DNA of 64,000 bases, taken from Mixophyes australis. Lineage: Eukaryota > Chordata > Amphibia > Anura > Limnodynastidae. Numbering within the stretch: position 1 is the stretch's first letter; every line of letters begins with the position of its first letter. The notes below the pieces were generated by a model. It searched no databases and was not told the DNA's origin. It saw nothing but the letters and a program-made list of their open reading frames with translations. Made by a program: the position numbers and the translations under genes. Below, piece after piece: positions 21,185-32,654 of this stretch. The DNA is taken from the NCBI GenBank assembly GCA_036250195.1, contig JAVHZZ010000005.1, forward strand, positions 133,105,147 to 133,169,146. Reading direction: 5' to 3'.

Positions 21185-21772
21185 GTTCTTCGGTGAAGAG
21201 GACAAGGATATGGGTCGTGGGTCATTCGTTTATCTTTTGGGCAGCTAAACACAGAATAGCGGTCCGGTTTCACACACCCAGTTGACATTCGCTGGTTGGG
21301 TAAAAGGGGCATGGTATGGGCGGCTTTGATTCCCACGTTAGGTGAAGAAATAGAAGATCACGGTACCCCGGATATAGTGGTGATTCATTTGGGAGGTAAT
21401 GATGTGGGAAAGGGCAAGTCCCTTGATTTAATCATTAGCATTTGTGAAGATCTCGCACAAATACATGCCCGTTGGCCTTCAATGAGGGTTTGTTGGTCTA
21501 ACATAATACCTCGGTTGTCCTGGAGATCATCTATTCCCCCGGCCACATTGATAAAGGTGGTAAAAAAGATAAACGGTTACGCAAGGCAGAACGTTAGGGG
21601 TATGCAGGGGGTTGTCATTAGTCATCCTGGTTTAACAGTAGACAAGAGGCATCTTTTTAGAGCGGATGGGGTTTATTTGTCGCCAGAAGGAACGGTTTTG
21701 TTTATAGAGAGGATTTTTACAGAGCTCAAGGGTTTAGTTCTTTCTTTAGGTGGCGGGCCGCGTGCTCCGTAG
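21185..21772 (+). pseudogene. Ngaro-2 SGNH/GDSL-type hydrolase
   Basis: Block I, IWVVGHSFIFWAAKH, keeps the serine nucleophile. A frameshift at about 21283 precedes the part from 21296 (WLGKRGMVWAALIP). The block HLGGNDVGKG has the Gly and Asn oxyanion residues, and WSNIIPRLSWR matches Ngaro-1. In the last block DGVYLSPEG the histidine is tyrosine, so this copy lacks the catalytic base. The domain is preceded by an acceptor-like sequence ending ttctag at 21184. Confidence 0.78.
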
Positions 21773-21789
21773 GGCACTCGGCTGTAGCA

Positions 21790-22327
21790 GGAGAGCATGG
21801 CAGTCATAACGTTGTTAACCATACGGTACTTAAGTGTTGGCGATATAGCCTTGGTTCCCTCAATGTTATTAGACTCGTTGATACTCTAGTAAGGAGTATC
21901 GGGTTTTGCCTAGAAAGGGCTTGACCAGTTTCAGTTCAGAGGGTATTGAGTTAATCTATAGTGTATAGTACCAGCCAAAAGATAAGGTTTTAACCTGGGT
22001 TGGTGGAAAGGAGGCGATCTTCCACCGTATTGGTTTATGTTGGTTTTAGCTGGCTGCCCTTGCTCTTCGCCACCTCTATAAAGAAAAAGGTCCAAATTGT
22101 TTATAGCATTTTGATAGTTTTGATAGATAAAATAAAAATAAAAATAAAAATAAATAAAATAAAAAATAAATAAATAAATAATTTAAAAAATAATAATGTA
22201 ATAAAAGGACCTTTTTATTCCAAACTTAAGTCGGTGTCCGTGTCTTTATTTTATGGTTTGTATATGTGGGGATGTTTAAACAAAGAGGGGAGTGCATTTG
22301 AGGGGTAATCAACACTATGCATTTTAT
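21790..22327 (+). repeat. Ngaro-2 split direct repeat B1
   Basis: This 538-bp copy begins ggagagcatggcagtcataa and ends cactatgcattttat. It matches B2 at 22571-23093 almost base for base; the length difference lies in an AAATA-rich simple tract around 22130. Together with the A2 spacer this makes B1-A2-B2. Confidence 0.9.
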
Positions 22328-22570
22328 TATGAGAGAGGCCATTAGCCGAAGGAGTTTAAAATCGTGTGTTGTGAAGCTGATAATGTTACTTACCACTGGG
22401 GGTTTAAGTCTGTGATGGAATCAGCCAATAGGGAGGAAGTGGGAGTGTCGTGGAAAGAATATATCAAGCAGTGGGAGAAGGAGAGAGGTTTCTGTTTCCT
22501 GGATCCGGAAAGGTTTCAAGTTATATTTGTTGTAGTTCCTCTTCACGAAGAGCGAGGTTTTTTGATGGCT
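22328..22570 (+). repeat. Ngaro-2 A2 segment
   Basis: This is the 243 bp between the B repeats. In Ngaro elements an A1 copy should sit at the 5' end of the element, but I find no match near 16001. Confidence 0.6.
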
Positions 22571-23093
22571 GGAGAGCATGGCAGTCATAAGGTTGTTAAA
22601 CATATGGTACTTAAGTGTTGGCGATATAGCCTTGGTTCCCTCAATGTTATTAGACTCGTTGATACTCTAGTAAGGAGTATCAGGTTTTGCCTAGAAAGGG
22701 CTTGACCAGTTTCAGTTCAGAGGGTATTGAGTTAATCTATAGTGTATAGTACCAGCCAATAGATAAGGTTTTAACCTGGGTTGGTGGAAAGGAGGGGATC
22801 TTCCACCGTATTGGTTTATGTTGGTTTAAGCTGGCTGCCCTTGCTCTTCGTCACCTCTATAAAGAAAAAGGTCCAAATTGTTTATAGCATTTTGATAGTT
22901 TTGATAGATAAAATAAAAATAAAAATAAATAAAATAAAAATAAATAATTTAAAAAATAATAATGTAATAAAAGGACCGTTTTATTCCAAACTTAAGTCGG
23001 TGTCCGTGTCTTTATTTTATGGTTTGTATATGTGGGGATGTTTAAACAAAGAGGGGAATGCATTTGAGGGGTAATCAACACTATGCATTTTAT
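22571..23093 (+). repeat. Ngaro-2 split direct repeat B2
   Basis: This is the second B copy, 781 bp downstream of B1. Its end fixes the right boundary of Ngaro-2, because LINE ORF1 sequence resumes at about 23092. Confidence 0.9.
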
Positions 23094-26000
23094 GGAAACA
23101 AGTACAGCTACTGCTAATGTGGAGGCTCAGGGATCCAGTCCAGACCCTGCATCTAAAAGTACTACTGCAGTGGAAAAGGCACAAGTTCCTAACCCAGGCC
23201 CTGTACCAAGCAAGCCTGCCTTCAGAAATACAGAATTAGGTGCAATGACTGTAAATATAACTGGTAGTATGGATGTGCAAGCTAATATTGAAACTGTATT
23301 ATGTGAAGTGGCTATGAAGACGTTGCCTGCCGGCAACACTGATGCCGCACAGAAGGAGTGTCTGAATACTGTGGATATGTGCCTCTCTGAATCAGCTCCC
23401 AGTGAGGAAGATGGGTCTGCGCTTAGGGAGCAAATACTAGACCTAGAATCTGAGATTGCAAGGGTTAAAAAACAAGGAAAAGGAACAATGCTTATAGCAC
23501 TGACAGGGTAACATTCACAGCAGAAATTAAAGAATTGGAAGAAATCCTTCTTAACAAAGAACAAGTACTGCAAGGGTTAATTGAAAAGTTACACTCACCG
23601 TCAGAAGAATCATTGTCTGAGAAAGAGGAGTGCTTGACATCTGAAGTCTTGCCTATTAATGCTCCTGTTTCTGATGTTCAAGGTCCAATGGAGAACATTT
23701 TATATAATAATATAAGAGTAATGGAGGGTGACTTGCCAATGACGGAGCTGCAAGAAGCCGCGGCCATTGTAGATAGGAAGATTGTGCCTGCTGCAGTTGC
23801 TGTGGTTGGCTCAGGATCCCCTGTCTGTGGCCGGATTCCTGTGAGTGCAGGCTCCGTGCTTGTTATTACTGATGCAGCTGTGAGTTCTCGGCCCCACCCT
23901 GTGTGTGTGGTCCATTCAAGCCGCAGCGGTGCTGCTGGCTCTCATGTTGTATTGAAGCCTATTTCAGTGTCTGACAGGAGCGCGTGCAAGGCATCGGTGA
24001 GTGCAGCTGTGTTGGATCCCCCGTTGCCTGTCTGTGCCAATAATGATGAAGCCATCCTATCCTTGCCAGCAGCAGAAGTTAACTCTGTGAGTGGAGGGGG
24101 CGGAGCTGTGGTGCCGGTGATCGGTGGAAATTTGCCAGTGTCTGCTACCTCCGTGCCAGTGAATACAGGTACAGCCCAGCAATGTCTGAATAGATGTGAT
24201 ATGAATAATGTGCAGGGTTATGTGGTAGATACTGTTTATGGTCCATTGTGTGTGCCTCCTAGAGCAAAGGCAGCTTTTGAGGTGATTGAGTCAGCTGCAA
24301 AAAACATGCCAAATATGCTGCCACAGGAGATTACGTTAAAAAAGCAAGTTTCTGGTGTAAATAGTAGTGGGAGTTTGCGGGGGGTTAAATCTGCTGTTGC
24401 AACAGCTCCTTGTTTGGTGACCACTGATGTGCCTTCTGCAGTAGTGACATCTAATCCTATGTGTGAAGCTCCCATTCCTGCACCAGTTGGGGTACCTGGT
24501 CCCATTTCCTATGCTAAGGCAGTATCGGGGGAGGTGCCTGGTGTTGCAATACCTACTGTCCCTCAAATGTCTATCAGAGGGCAGCCCCCTAAGAGGAGGA
24601 ATGTCATTCAATTGAAATGTGTGAGTGGTGAGACCCCTACTAGACCTGCCTATTTGGATAGTTTTTTTGCAAGTTTTGGTTATAAAGCTGAGGATCTTTT
24701 TGCATGCATACATCCTGTGAGTTCCCCTGATTTTGATGTCCGCTTTTGTTCTTACTATGGGTTGCAAGATTTTTGGGCTAAGTGGGGAAGACAGAAAGAT
24801 ACAGAGCCATGGTCCAATTTCCGAGCAATCCCGGTCACGCGCCAAGAAAGGGTGCATGTGACCATGTTAGTTAGGAACGAATCTCTACCTAAATCTGACT
24901 TGTGTTTTTGGCTAAAAAGATACGCAGACTTAGTGTCCCCCTTGGAGAAAGTTCCCTATCCGAGCCGTCATGTCTGGGGTTGCGGGTGGTCTGCCATGGT
25001 CCATCTGCGATGCACGGAGGCTGGTGTGCTGCAAGTACCATCTGCAGCCTTTATTGGTCGTGACCGGATTCAATGCTTTTACCCAGGCCAGCCGAGGATG
25101 TGCCATTGCTGTGGTGAATTCTGCCACCTCACCATGAATTGTCCCGTTCAAAAGTGTGGCCATTGCGGGGATCAGGGACATGAGGCCAGGTCATGTGTTA
25201 AGATTTAATGTAATTTATGTGGTGAGGTTGGCCATCCCTTTAGCCGCTGCCCTCACGCCTCCCACAATGCGTGTGAAATATCTGATATAGACCTGGTTCA
25301 GGCTGCAGAGTTAATGGAAATAGGGGTAAGCGTGCCATCTGTGGTGAGCCCTGTCCAGGCCCTTCTTCTGGATCTTCCCCCCCTCCCCCTCTCCAACCAG
25401 GACCTTCTTCGGTGTCTGCTCCTGCTCCCCCTCACCCCTCCCAGCCAGTGTTGGCCCAGTCCACTGTGCCAGTTGCAAAACCAACAGTTATGGAGGAAGA
25501 AACCCCCTTTACAGTGCAAGGGAAGAAGGGGAGAAGGAGTCAGGCTGTAAGGTCTGGCGGGGAAGAGCTTATCCTATCTAACCGTCTCCTATCCTACTCA
25601 AGTGATGAGGAGTCAGAAGGAGAAATAGTGAGGGGTGAGAACAGTAGCTTGCAATTTAGGCCTAAAGTCATGAGGAGGAGGAGAAAGGTCAAAAGCTCAT
25701 CCCCATTAAGGGTAGAACCCAAGTATAAGAAACCAAAGGACAAGTCAAAAAAGAAGGTAGCGGGTAAAATGACAGCTAAGGTTCTGATTGGGGAAAATTT
25801 CTTGAAGGCACCTTTTAAGTTTGCGCAAGTCTCTCTTTGTGGAGAAGGCCACAGTAACCTCTTCCTCCCCGGGAATATCCGCCACCCCTTTAGAGATTTC
25901 TTACCCTCCGGAGGACTCTTTCCCTCCATTGGTTCATTCAGATTCCTCCAAAGCTTCACCTCCTGCCCTGGTATCATCTATTCAGGCCCCTTCCTTCCTG

Positions 26001-26291
26001 GTTCCCCCAGATATTCCAGACCCTGGTCCCCCACCCCGTGGTCCACCTGATCTGCCAAAGGTTAAGGAATTAGTGGGTTTGCCTAAGGCAGGCACAGAGG
26101 GTGAATTGGAAGTTGGTAGTCCTCCTATCTCTGCCATTTCTTCTGGTATTGTTTCCCCTGGGCCCAATAAGGTGACCTCTGAAGATGAGGAGGTAAACCT
26201 TCTTGACTCCGATATGGTGCCGGCTGGGGTTAGTGTAAAAAGGTGGGTCTCCTCTGACAAGGACTCCACTAAGCAAGTAAAGAGAAAGTGA
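23092..26291 (+). pseudogene. LINE copy 1 ORF1 (nucleic-acid-binding protein)
   Basis: The main open part is 23535-25208 (557 codons), preceded by a first frame at 23092-23511 that ends at a frameshift. The conserved core has FFASFGYKAEDLF, VHVTMLVRNESLP, FWLKRYADLV and DRIQCFYPGQPRMC. Two CCHC knuckles follow (CHCCGEFCHLTMNC, CGHCGDQGHEARSC). A stop at 25206-25208 precedes a third knuckle (CNLCGEVGHPFSRC). The C-terminal region is proline-rich and then basic (RRRRKVKSSSP), spread over two frames to 26291. ORF1 would coat the LINE RNA. Confidence 0.8.
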
Positions 26292-27109
26292 TCTGGGTCC
26301 TACTTGCTATAACTCAGAATAGTAGTTTCCCAGCCCATAAGGTTTGCCACTATTAACGTGGCATCCATCTTGTCTAAATGTGCTCGCTATATGGCTTTCA
26401 ATTTTTTCACCACGCTTGAGGTTGACATTTTATTTTTGCAGGAAACTAGGGTGGGGCGGCTCGCGGATCTTCATAAGGCGAAGCGGGAATGGAGACGTGG
26501 CCCCTCATTCTGGTCTCTTGCGGCCGAGCCGTACTGTGGGTTGGCGGTCCTTTTCACCGACATGATAACTCTCCAGTGAGTTATAGAGTTACAGGTAGGT
26601 AGATGTATGATTTTAGATGTCAACCTGAGGGGGCATAACCTGAGACTAATTAATATCTATGGTCCTCAAAGCAAGTGGGACAGGAAATGCCTTTTCAGGG
26701 AGATAAAACCATACCTTTTTACAGCCTGGCAGTTGGTTTTTGCAGGTGATTTCAACACCATCATCAGGCCCAAAGACAGGGGGAGGGGGGGGGGGGGGGG
26801 GGCGCAAAAACTTTTATGGGCTACGATTCTAATTTTTTAGTTAACATGATTAGGCAGGTGTCACTCACCGGACTTCTAGACCCAGTTGTCCCCTCTACCG
26901 GCGCCTGTGTTGCGCCGCAGCCGTCCACCATGTTGACTGTGCTTCTGCGCATGTGCACATCAGGAGGGCTCTTTATAACCTTTCCTTTATTGGTATTGGC
27001 TATCCATTAGCCTTTTACCTATTTAAGGCATTCCTGATCCCTCCTTAATTGTCTGATCTTGATTCTCACCTCCTCGTGTCAGCCGTGTACTGCATTCCAG
27101 TGACTGCTG

Positions 27110-28290
27110 GTAAACCTGCCTCCCGCTGTATGCTTTAGTGACCGCTGCTTCTCACCTGATTGCTGGATACTTCTTAGCCACATCCGTGGTAAACCTGCCT
27201 CCCGCTGTATGCTGTAGTGACCGCTGCTTCTCACCTGTTGGCCGGTTACTTCTTAGCCACATCCGTGGTAAACCTGCCTCCTGCTGTAGTGACTGCTGCT
27301 TCTCACCTGTTGGCCGGATACTTCTTAGCCACATCCTGTTAGGAACCCCTCCAGCCGGCACAACACAACCCGGAATCTACTCTGCCAATCAGGTGTTCAC
27401 TGGAGCCCCTGATGGTGGGGCGCAGACTGACAGAGGGTCGTGAAGTGTGTACCGGCTAGGGAGAACCCAGGCAAGAAGAGTCAGGTCCACGCAGAGGTCA
27501 AGGGTCGGCAGCAGACAACAGTATCGGTAAACAAGCTGAGGTCAGGGGTCACAGGCAAATAGCAGAACCGGTAAGCAAGCCAGAGATCAGGGTCACAGGA
27601 AACACGAGCAAAGTCCAATTCATAGCCAAGGGCCATACACGGGGAGTCAGTAGTGGTATAAGAATACAGGAACAGGAACTAGCAGGTCAGCAGACTGGAG
27701 CACAGAAGCTAAAACCGGCAGTGAGGCTGCAGACCTCACTGCCTTAAATACTAGTGCCCACCAATCAGAGCCTAGCTCTGAATCACACACAGCCCCCTGC
27801 CTGATTAATGTATTAGGCATTAATCAGCCCACAGGCTTGTTAAATCAAGCCACAGGAAGTTTTACCTTCTGCGCATGCGCGCCCGGCTTCCTCCGTTGCC
27901 GGGACGCAGCGCAGGGCACAGAGCTTCCGACCGTTGCCTTGGCAACAGTCGGCCAGGATCCGGAAGTGACGCCCCGGTCATCAAGGTGACGGCCGGGACG
28001 CCAGAGGGGGCCAGAAGCGAGCCGCGGCGGCTGTGAGTACCGCCGCGGCTCGTGACACATCCGTGGTAAACCTGCCTCATTCTGTATGCTGTGGTGACCG
28101 CTGCTTCTCACCTGTTGGCCGGATACTTTTTAGCCACATCCGTGCTAACCCTGCCTCCCGCTGTATGCTGTAGTGACCGCTGCTTCGTACCTGTTGGCCG
28201 GATACTTCTTAGCCACATCCGTGGTAAACCTGCCTCCTGCTGTATGCTGAAATGACTGTTACCTATTACCTGTTGGCCATCTTTCATTCT
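27110..28290. repeat. 79-bp minisatellite, interrupted by a solo LTR
   Basis: Units contain taaacctgcctcc, then gtgaccgctgcttctcacct and agccacatccgtgg. Landmarks at 27111, 27190, 27269 and, after the LTR, 28067, 28146 and 28225 give a 79-base period. One unit is 7 bp shorter. About seven units in total. Confidence 0.9.
27337..28057 (-). repeat. second-level solo LTR (same family as gypsy C)
   Basis: Runs TGTTAGGAACC...CGTGACA, 721 bp, flanked by CATCC (27332-27336 and 28058-28062). Its sequence closely follows the LTRs of element C (57146 and 62101), including the Sushi-like gccgcggcggctgtgagtac end. It lies inside a minisatellite unit of the solo LTR at 26859-28692. Confidence 0.92.
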
Positions 28291-28436
28291 ATCAGTATTT
28301 ATCTGGTCAACTGCCACTACAGTGTTATATCTCTCTTATTGAACTCATTTGCTTTAGTCTTATTGGGATAACATTACCTTTGTTTGCTTATCCTATAGTT
28401 TATGTCTCATTCCCCTCGCCAAACAAAGTGTTGTTA

Positions 28437-28440
<4 letters not shown>

Positions 28441-28467
<27 letters not shown>

Positions 28468-28468
28468 G
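28441..28468. repeat. (TA)n microsatellite
   Basis: About 13 TA dinucleotides lie in the 3' part of the solo LTR. Confidence 0.95.
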
Positions 28469-31400
28469 CTCTTCTGAGTAACTTCATACTGTTACCATTA
28501 TCTACTATATATTTAGCTATACACCGTTGCTCTGCTGCAATCTCTTGAGGACCGCGACCTGCGCAGTGATGCCGCGAAACCCAAACTCTCTTGCGGGGAT
28601 CCCTGGAGAAGACCAGTCACTGCGTTAGACTCCGCGCCCCGAGAGTAGTGACAACAACTAGCAGAGCATTGGGTCAAGAACTCTAGTGGGCAGGCAGGTC
28701 TGGTGGATGTGCACGTTCCCCATTTCCCAGACCTCATGGGTTTCACCTTTATTAGAGGTAGTTGTAGATCTAGGATAGATAGGGTTTTTGTTAAGGAGGG
28801 CTCGACGACTTCGGCACCAGTGCTGAGGCCTGTGGAGTTCTCCGATCACATTTGCCTGTGTGTATCCTTGAACGCCTCAGAAACTCCTCAGAAAGGTAGG
28901 GGCCTTTGGCGCCTGAACCCTAGGCTCCTTGAGGAGGAGGTGATCAGACAGTCCTTCAGTGACTTCTTAGAAGCAAGGGAGTCACTTTTGGAGGCGGGAT
29001 GGAGTAGGTCTGAGTGGTGGAAGGTGTGTAAGAAGAGGACTAGGAGCTTCTTCCGCAACCTCGTAGTCAGAAAGAACTTGCTGAATGAAAATTCCTACCA
29101 GGCCTTGAGAAGGAAATTAGGGTTCTTGATCTCTGAGCAGGGAGATGGTGGGGAGATCTCCAGAGTGAAGGCTCGGATGAAGGAGTTACAGTACGACCGG
29201 TTTGCTTCCTTGGTTCTGGAGAGGGATTATGGGAAATACCACTCATCTGATCCTTACCAGAGTTGTAGGAGGTCGGTCAATGCTAAGGAGGTGAGGGGCC
29301 TGTGTGATGCTGGGGCTGTTCTCAGGAAAGATAAGGAGGGCATTCTCAGTGTTGTACGGTTTTTCTACTCCTCTCTTTTGTCTGAGAAGCCACTCATCAG
29401 AGAAAAGATGGACTGGTTTCTGTGGGAGACACCCGGACTTGTGAGTCCTGACAGTGATGCCTTGGGTGATGAGATAACAGCAGATGAGGTCAAAGTGGCC
29501 ATAGATCAATTATCTATGAAGAATTCACCAGGACCGGACGGCTTGACCTCCGAGTTTTCTAAGACATTTAAAGACCTTTTGACCCCTCATCTAGTGAAGG
29601 TATTCAATGAGAGCCTGGGCAGAGGAATCCTTCCTCCCTCCATGAGGCTGTCTGCTCTTGCTTTATTATCTAAAGGGAGGGACCCGTCACGTATTGAGAA
29701 CTGGTGCCCCATAGCCCTTCTCAATACTGACAGGAAGATTCTGGCAAAGGTAATTTTCAACAGGTTGATTTCAATCTCCGGCCAGATTCTTTCTCCCTCC
29801 CAGCACTGCACAGTGAAGGGCCGCAGCACGTTTAGTGCTGTCCTTGGGGTCCAGGAGGCCATTTAACGCTGCCGTGCTGAGAAGTGGGGGAAATACTTAC
29901 TAGCGTTGGATCAGTCGAAGGCTTTTGATCGGGTAAATCATGAGTATGTGTGGGCTCTCCTTCTGTGGTATGGGCTCCCAGTGCGGGGGGTTAATTGGCT
30001 CCAGGCAATCTACAGGCAGGCCGAGAGCTTCCTTCTTGCGAATGGTTGGGTGGGTACATCTTTTGCCGTTGAATCCGGTGTAAGGCAGTGTTGCCCCTTG
30101 AGCCCTCTTCTTTATGTGTTCGCCATCGACCCCTTCATTCAGAGGTTAGGTGGCAGCACTGCAGAGGGGGTGCGACTGGGCCAGGGTTGTCCGCTAAGGG
30201 TCGTGGCCTACGCCGATGATGTCACTGTTGTCTTGTCGACTCTCGCGGAGGCATTGGAGGTGGCATCTCTAATCCGTGGGTACTCCGAGGCCAGTGGCTC
30301 AGAGGTAAATCAGAAGAAGAGTGATGTTTTCTGGATGGGGGAGGAAGGCCAGCAGTTTGACCTTCCGGAAACCCCCCCACCCCCCCCCCCACCCCCCTGG
30401 GCCAGCCAAGAGATCAAGATCTTAGGCATTAAATTCGGCCCTGGTGATTATGCCAGTCGAAATTGGGAGGCTAGACTGGTTGTAGCTACCCAGAAAGTAG
30501 AGAGCTGGAAACTGTGGGGTCTATCTCTGAGGGAAAGGATAGACTTTATCAAGACATTCCTGATTACAGTTTTTCTGTACGTTAGTTACGTGTGCCCTTT
30601 GCCGGAGTCTTTATGGACCAAGGTCTATGCCGTGTTTTTCCAGCTCTTATGGGGAAAACCGGTTGAACCTCATTAAGTGAACTGTGACCTACAAATCGAG
30701 GAGGGAGGGAGGCCTGGGGATGGTAAACCCAGTGCTCTTCATTCTAACCACCTTCCTCAAGTTACATCTGGGGAATCTCTTTTTAGAGACCCCTCCTTGA
30801 TGGGTAGAGGGGTTTAGAGTCTGGGTGCATCCCTTCCTCAGCGTTTGGATTGAGGGAGGTGCGGTAAAAAGTTTCGGGTCCTGCATGGATATCTCCCAGC
30901 CTACAAAACTCTTTGCTTGAATGTGACAAGGCGTTGGGGCTTGGAGGTGGGGGAAGTCAAAGGCTTCTCTAGGAAGGAGTTGGAGAGGAGAATTTTGTGC
31001 TCCCACTTCTCGGAACAGCTGTCACTGAAGGACTGCCCAGGTAGTGTGTGTTCGGAGGGGCTGGCTTTGGTTAATTCCTAGAGGGTCCACCCAAAATATT
31101 TGGACATTGCCTGGCTCTCTTTTCATGAGAGACTCTCCGTGAGGGGAAATTTGAAGTACAGAAATGCCGATGATCATGTTTGCCCACGGGAGGAGTGTCT
31201 GGGGGAGGTGGAGACGATGGACCATTTTTTGCTCAAATGTCCCTTTAATGTAGAAGTTTACAAGAGGGTTTCTTGTGCCTTGGGCATTCCCTGCCTTTCG
31301 GGGCTTGGTTACCCTGAGTGGGTTTTTGGAGCGCTCAACGGTAGGTGCTGGGATATTGATTTGACCACCCTTTTTTCTAGTCAGCTTAGTAGTCCGGTAC

Positions 31401-32647
31401 TTCACGTGGAATCCACGGTGTCAGGTCTCAATTCGATGGAAAGTCCTCCCTTACGTTGTGGTGGCGGGTGACGTTCTTCATGGGGTGTGGAAACTTAGGG
31501 ATATGGAGAGGTCCCAGGTGGACAATACAAGCTGGGTCAGACTGTGGCGGGGTCTGAGACCTACGTAAGGGGGTCAAAGTCTGGGGGCTCTTTATCTATG
31601 GCTTTTCTGTCCTGCACCCCCCGTAGATTTTTGAGTTAGCATGTTTATTTTATATGCCGTTACATATGTCTAAAAGCTTGGATGAGTTTCTCTTTGCTTG
31701 CAGTGTATATAGTACTAGTTATGTTATGATTGTATAGTTGATTTTATTTTGATTGTATATTTGGTTGTGGGCACTTAATATTTTATGTTGTTCTTGCTAT
31801 GGACATTTTAAATTGGGACTCTCGTGTGTGGGACATTCTACCCCTAAATGTAGTATCCTTTGTTTTGAATTTTTACATAAGTGCCACAACTTGTTTCAGT
31901 TTGTATGTATCTTGTTGCAATACTTTTTCAGTAAAAAGATTAGAAGGTGTTTTGTTGAGCTGTGCTATTACTAGAGCTATGCCTGGGATAAGCCCAGGAG
32001 AGATGGAGGATCCTGGGGGAGGATGGAAGGAAACTCCCCAGGCTTTGAGGCCTTGTCCAGGCCCAGGCACAGCAAAGCAGGATCATGCTGGACTTTTAGC
32101 TGAGAAAAGGCAGGAAAGATCTGATACTCAGCCTGTGGAAGATAAGGTACCTCCGTATAAAGATTTAAGAGGAGAAGTAGTTATTAAATCTGCTACAAAT
32201 TCAGGTAAATTCACCCTGGCTTTACAGCCTAAGCAAAGTTTGAATCCAGCTGTTACGAGCCGCCGCGACTCTCTCTCCTGAGTCCCGGCCGTTGCTATGA
32301 CGGAATGACCCGGCACTCCAGAGCCAGTTCCGTTTGGCTCTTTCCGAACAAATAAAAGATTCCCTGGTACAATACCCTGTACCAGTTACACTGGAGAATC
32401 TCATGCAACTGGTCATCAAGATTGACCGCAGGTTTTAAGAAAGGAAGGCCGAGAGGGACACCTCTGTTTCCTCAAGTTCTTTTCTTACTCCTCCTGCTGT
32501 ACATTATGAAGCCGCTTAGCCCATGCAGCTAGGTGCTTATCGTCTCACTTCTGAAGAGAAAACCCGGAGACGTACCTTGGGCCTTTGTCTGTATTGTGGC
32601 AACAGGGGCCACCTTCTCCGAGCTTGTCCCAACAAGACAAACAAATC

Positions 32648-32654
32648 GGGAAAA
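32648..32654 (+). promoter_or_regulatory. frameshift heptamer G GGA AAA in gypsy B
   Basis: At the gag-pol overlap, gag codons tcg-gga-aaa precede the gag stop by four codons. It occupies the same place as GGGAAAC in elements A and C. GGGAAAA also satisfies the X-XXY-YYZ rule. Confidence 0.65.

Larger units (their letters stand above)
16001..23093 (+). mobile_element. Ngaro-type tyrosine-recombinase retrotransposon 2
   Basis: The order is gag, RT-RNase H, tyrosine recombinase, SGNH hydrolase, then a B1-A2-B2 block (B repeats at 21790-22327 and 22571-23093 around a 243-bp A2). That is the split-direct-repeat layout of Ngaro/PAT-type elements. A 5' copy of A (A1) is not recognisable at the left edge, so the left end is probably truncated or diverged. 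The element sits in the ORF1 leader of LINE copy 1 with no target duplication, as expected for recombinase-mediated insertion. Confidence 0.82.
26859..28692 (+). repeat. solo gypsy LTR inside LINE ORF2, itself split
   Basis: Starts TGTCACTCACC, ends TAGTGGGCA, with the 6-bp direct repeat GGCAGG at 26853-26858 and 28693-28698. Minus the nested LTR it is about 1.1 kb. It has a TATA-like ctatttaaggc at about 27020 and a 79-bp minisatellite downstream. Its last part (gttagactccgcgccc) matches the reverse complement of the gypsy A LTR start, giving plus orientation. Confidence 0.85.
26338..31600 (+). pseudogene. LINE copy 1 ORF2 (endonuclease-reverse transcriptase)
   Basis: The APE-type endonuclease starts RFATINVASIL and shows ILFLQET, NIYGP and FAGDFNT. 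A solo LTR at 26859-28692 splits it. It resumes with CRSRIDRVFVKE and the EFSDH histidine motif. The RT follows: SPGPDGLTSEF, LDQSKAFDRVNHEY, RQCCPLSPLLYVFAID and VVAYADDVTVVLS with an intact YADD. An in-frame TAA is at 29864-29866 and a frameshift is near 30670. The C-terminal Cys/His cluster (CPREECLGEVETMDHFLLKC) is near 31180. Confidence 0.85.
15334..31938 (+). mobile_element. Tx1-clade LINE copy 1 (interrupted)
   Basis: The non-LTR element has a 5' leader (15334-about 16000), ORF1 with three zinc knuckles (23092-26291), ORF2 with endonuclease and RT (26338-31600) and a short 3' tail. Its sequence starts tcattctggattca after gcc and ends near ttcagtaaaaag. It carries a MITE, Ngaro-2 and a solo LTR pair. 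The Tx1-clade call is from the CCHC ORF1 plus APE endonuclease layout typical of amphibian and fish elements. All ORFs are broken. Confidence 0.8.

Noticed and set aside
27138..27443. ORFs of about 70-100 codons on both strands
   Set aside because: They translate the minisatellite units and the LTR edge; the peptides are simple repeats of each other.
27110..28290. Regularly spaced repeats resembling a CRISPR array
   Set aside because: The 79-bp units are contiguous with no unique spacers and lie inside an LTR of a eukaryotic element.
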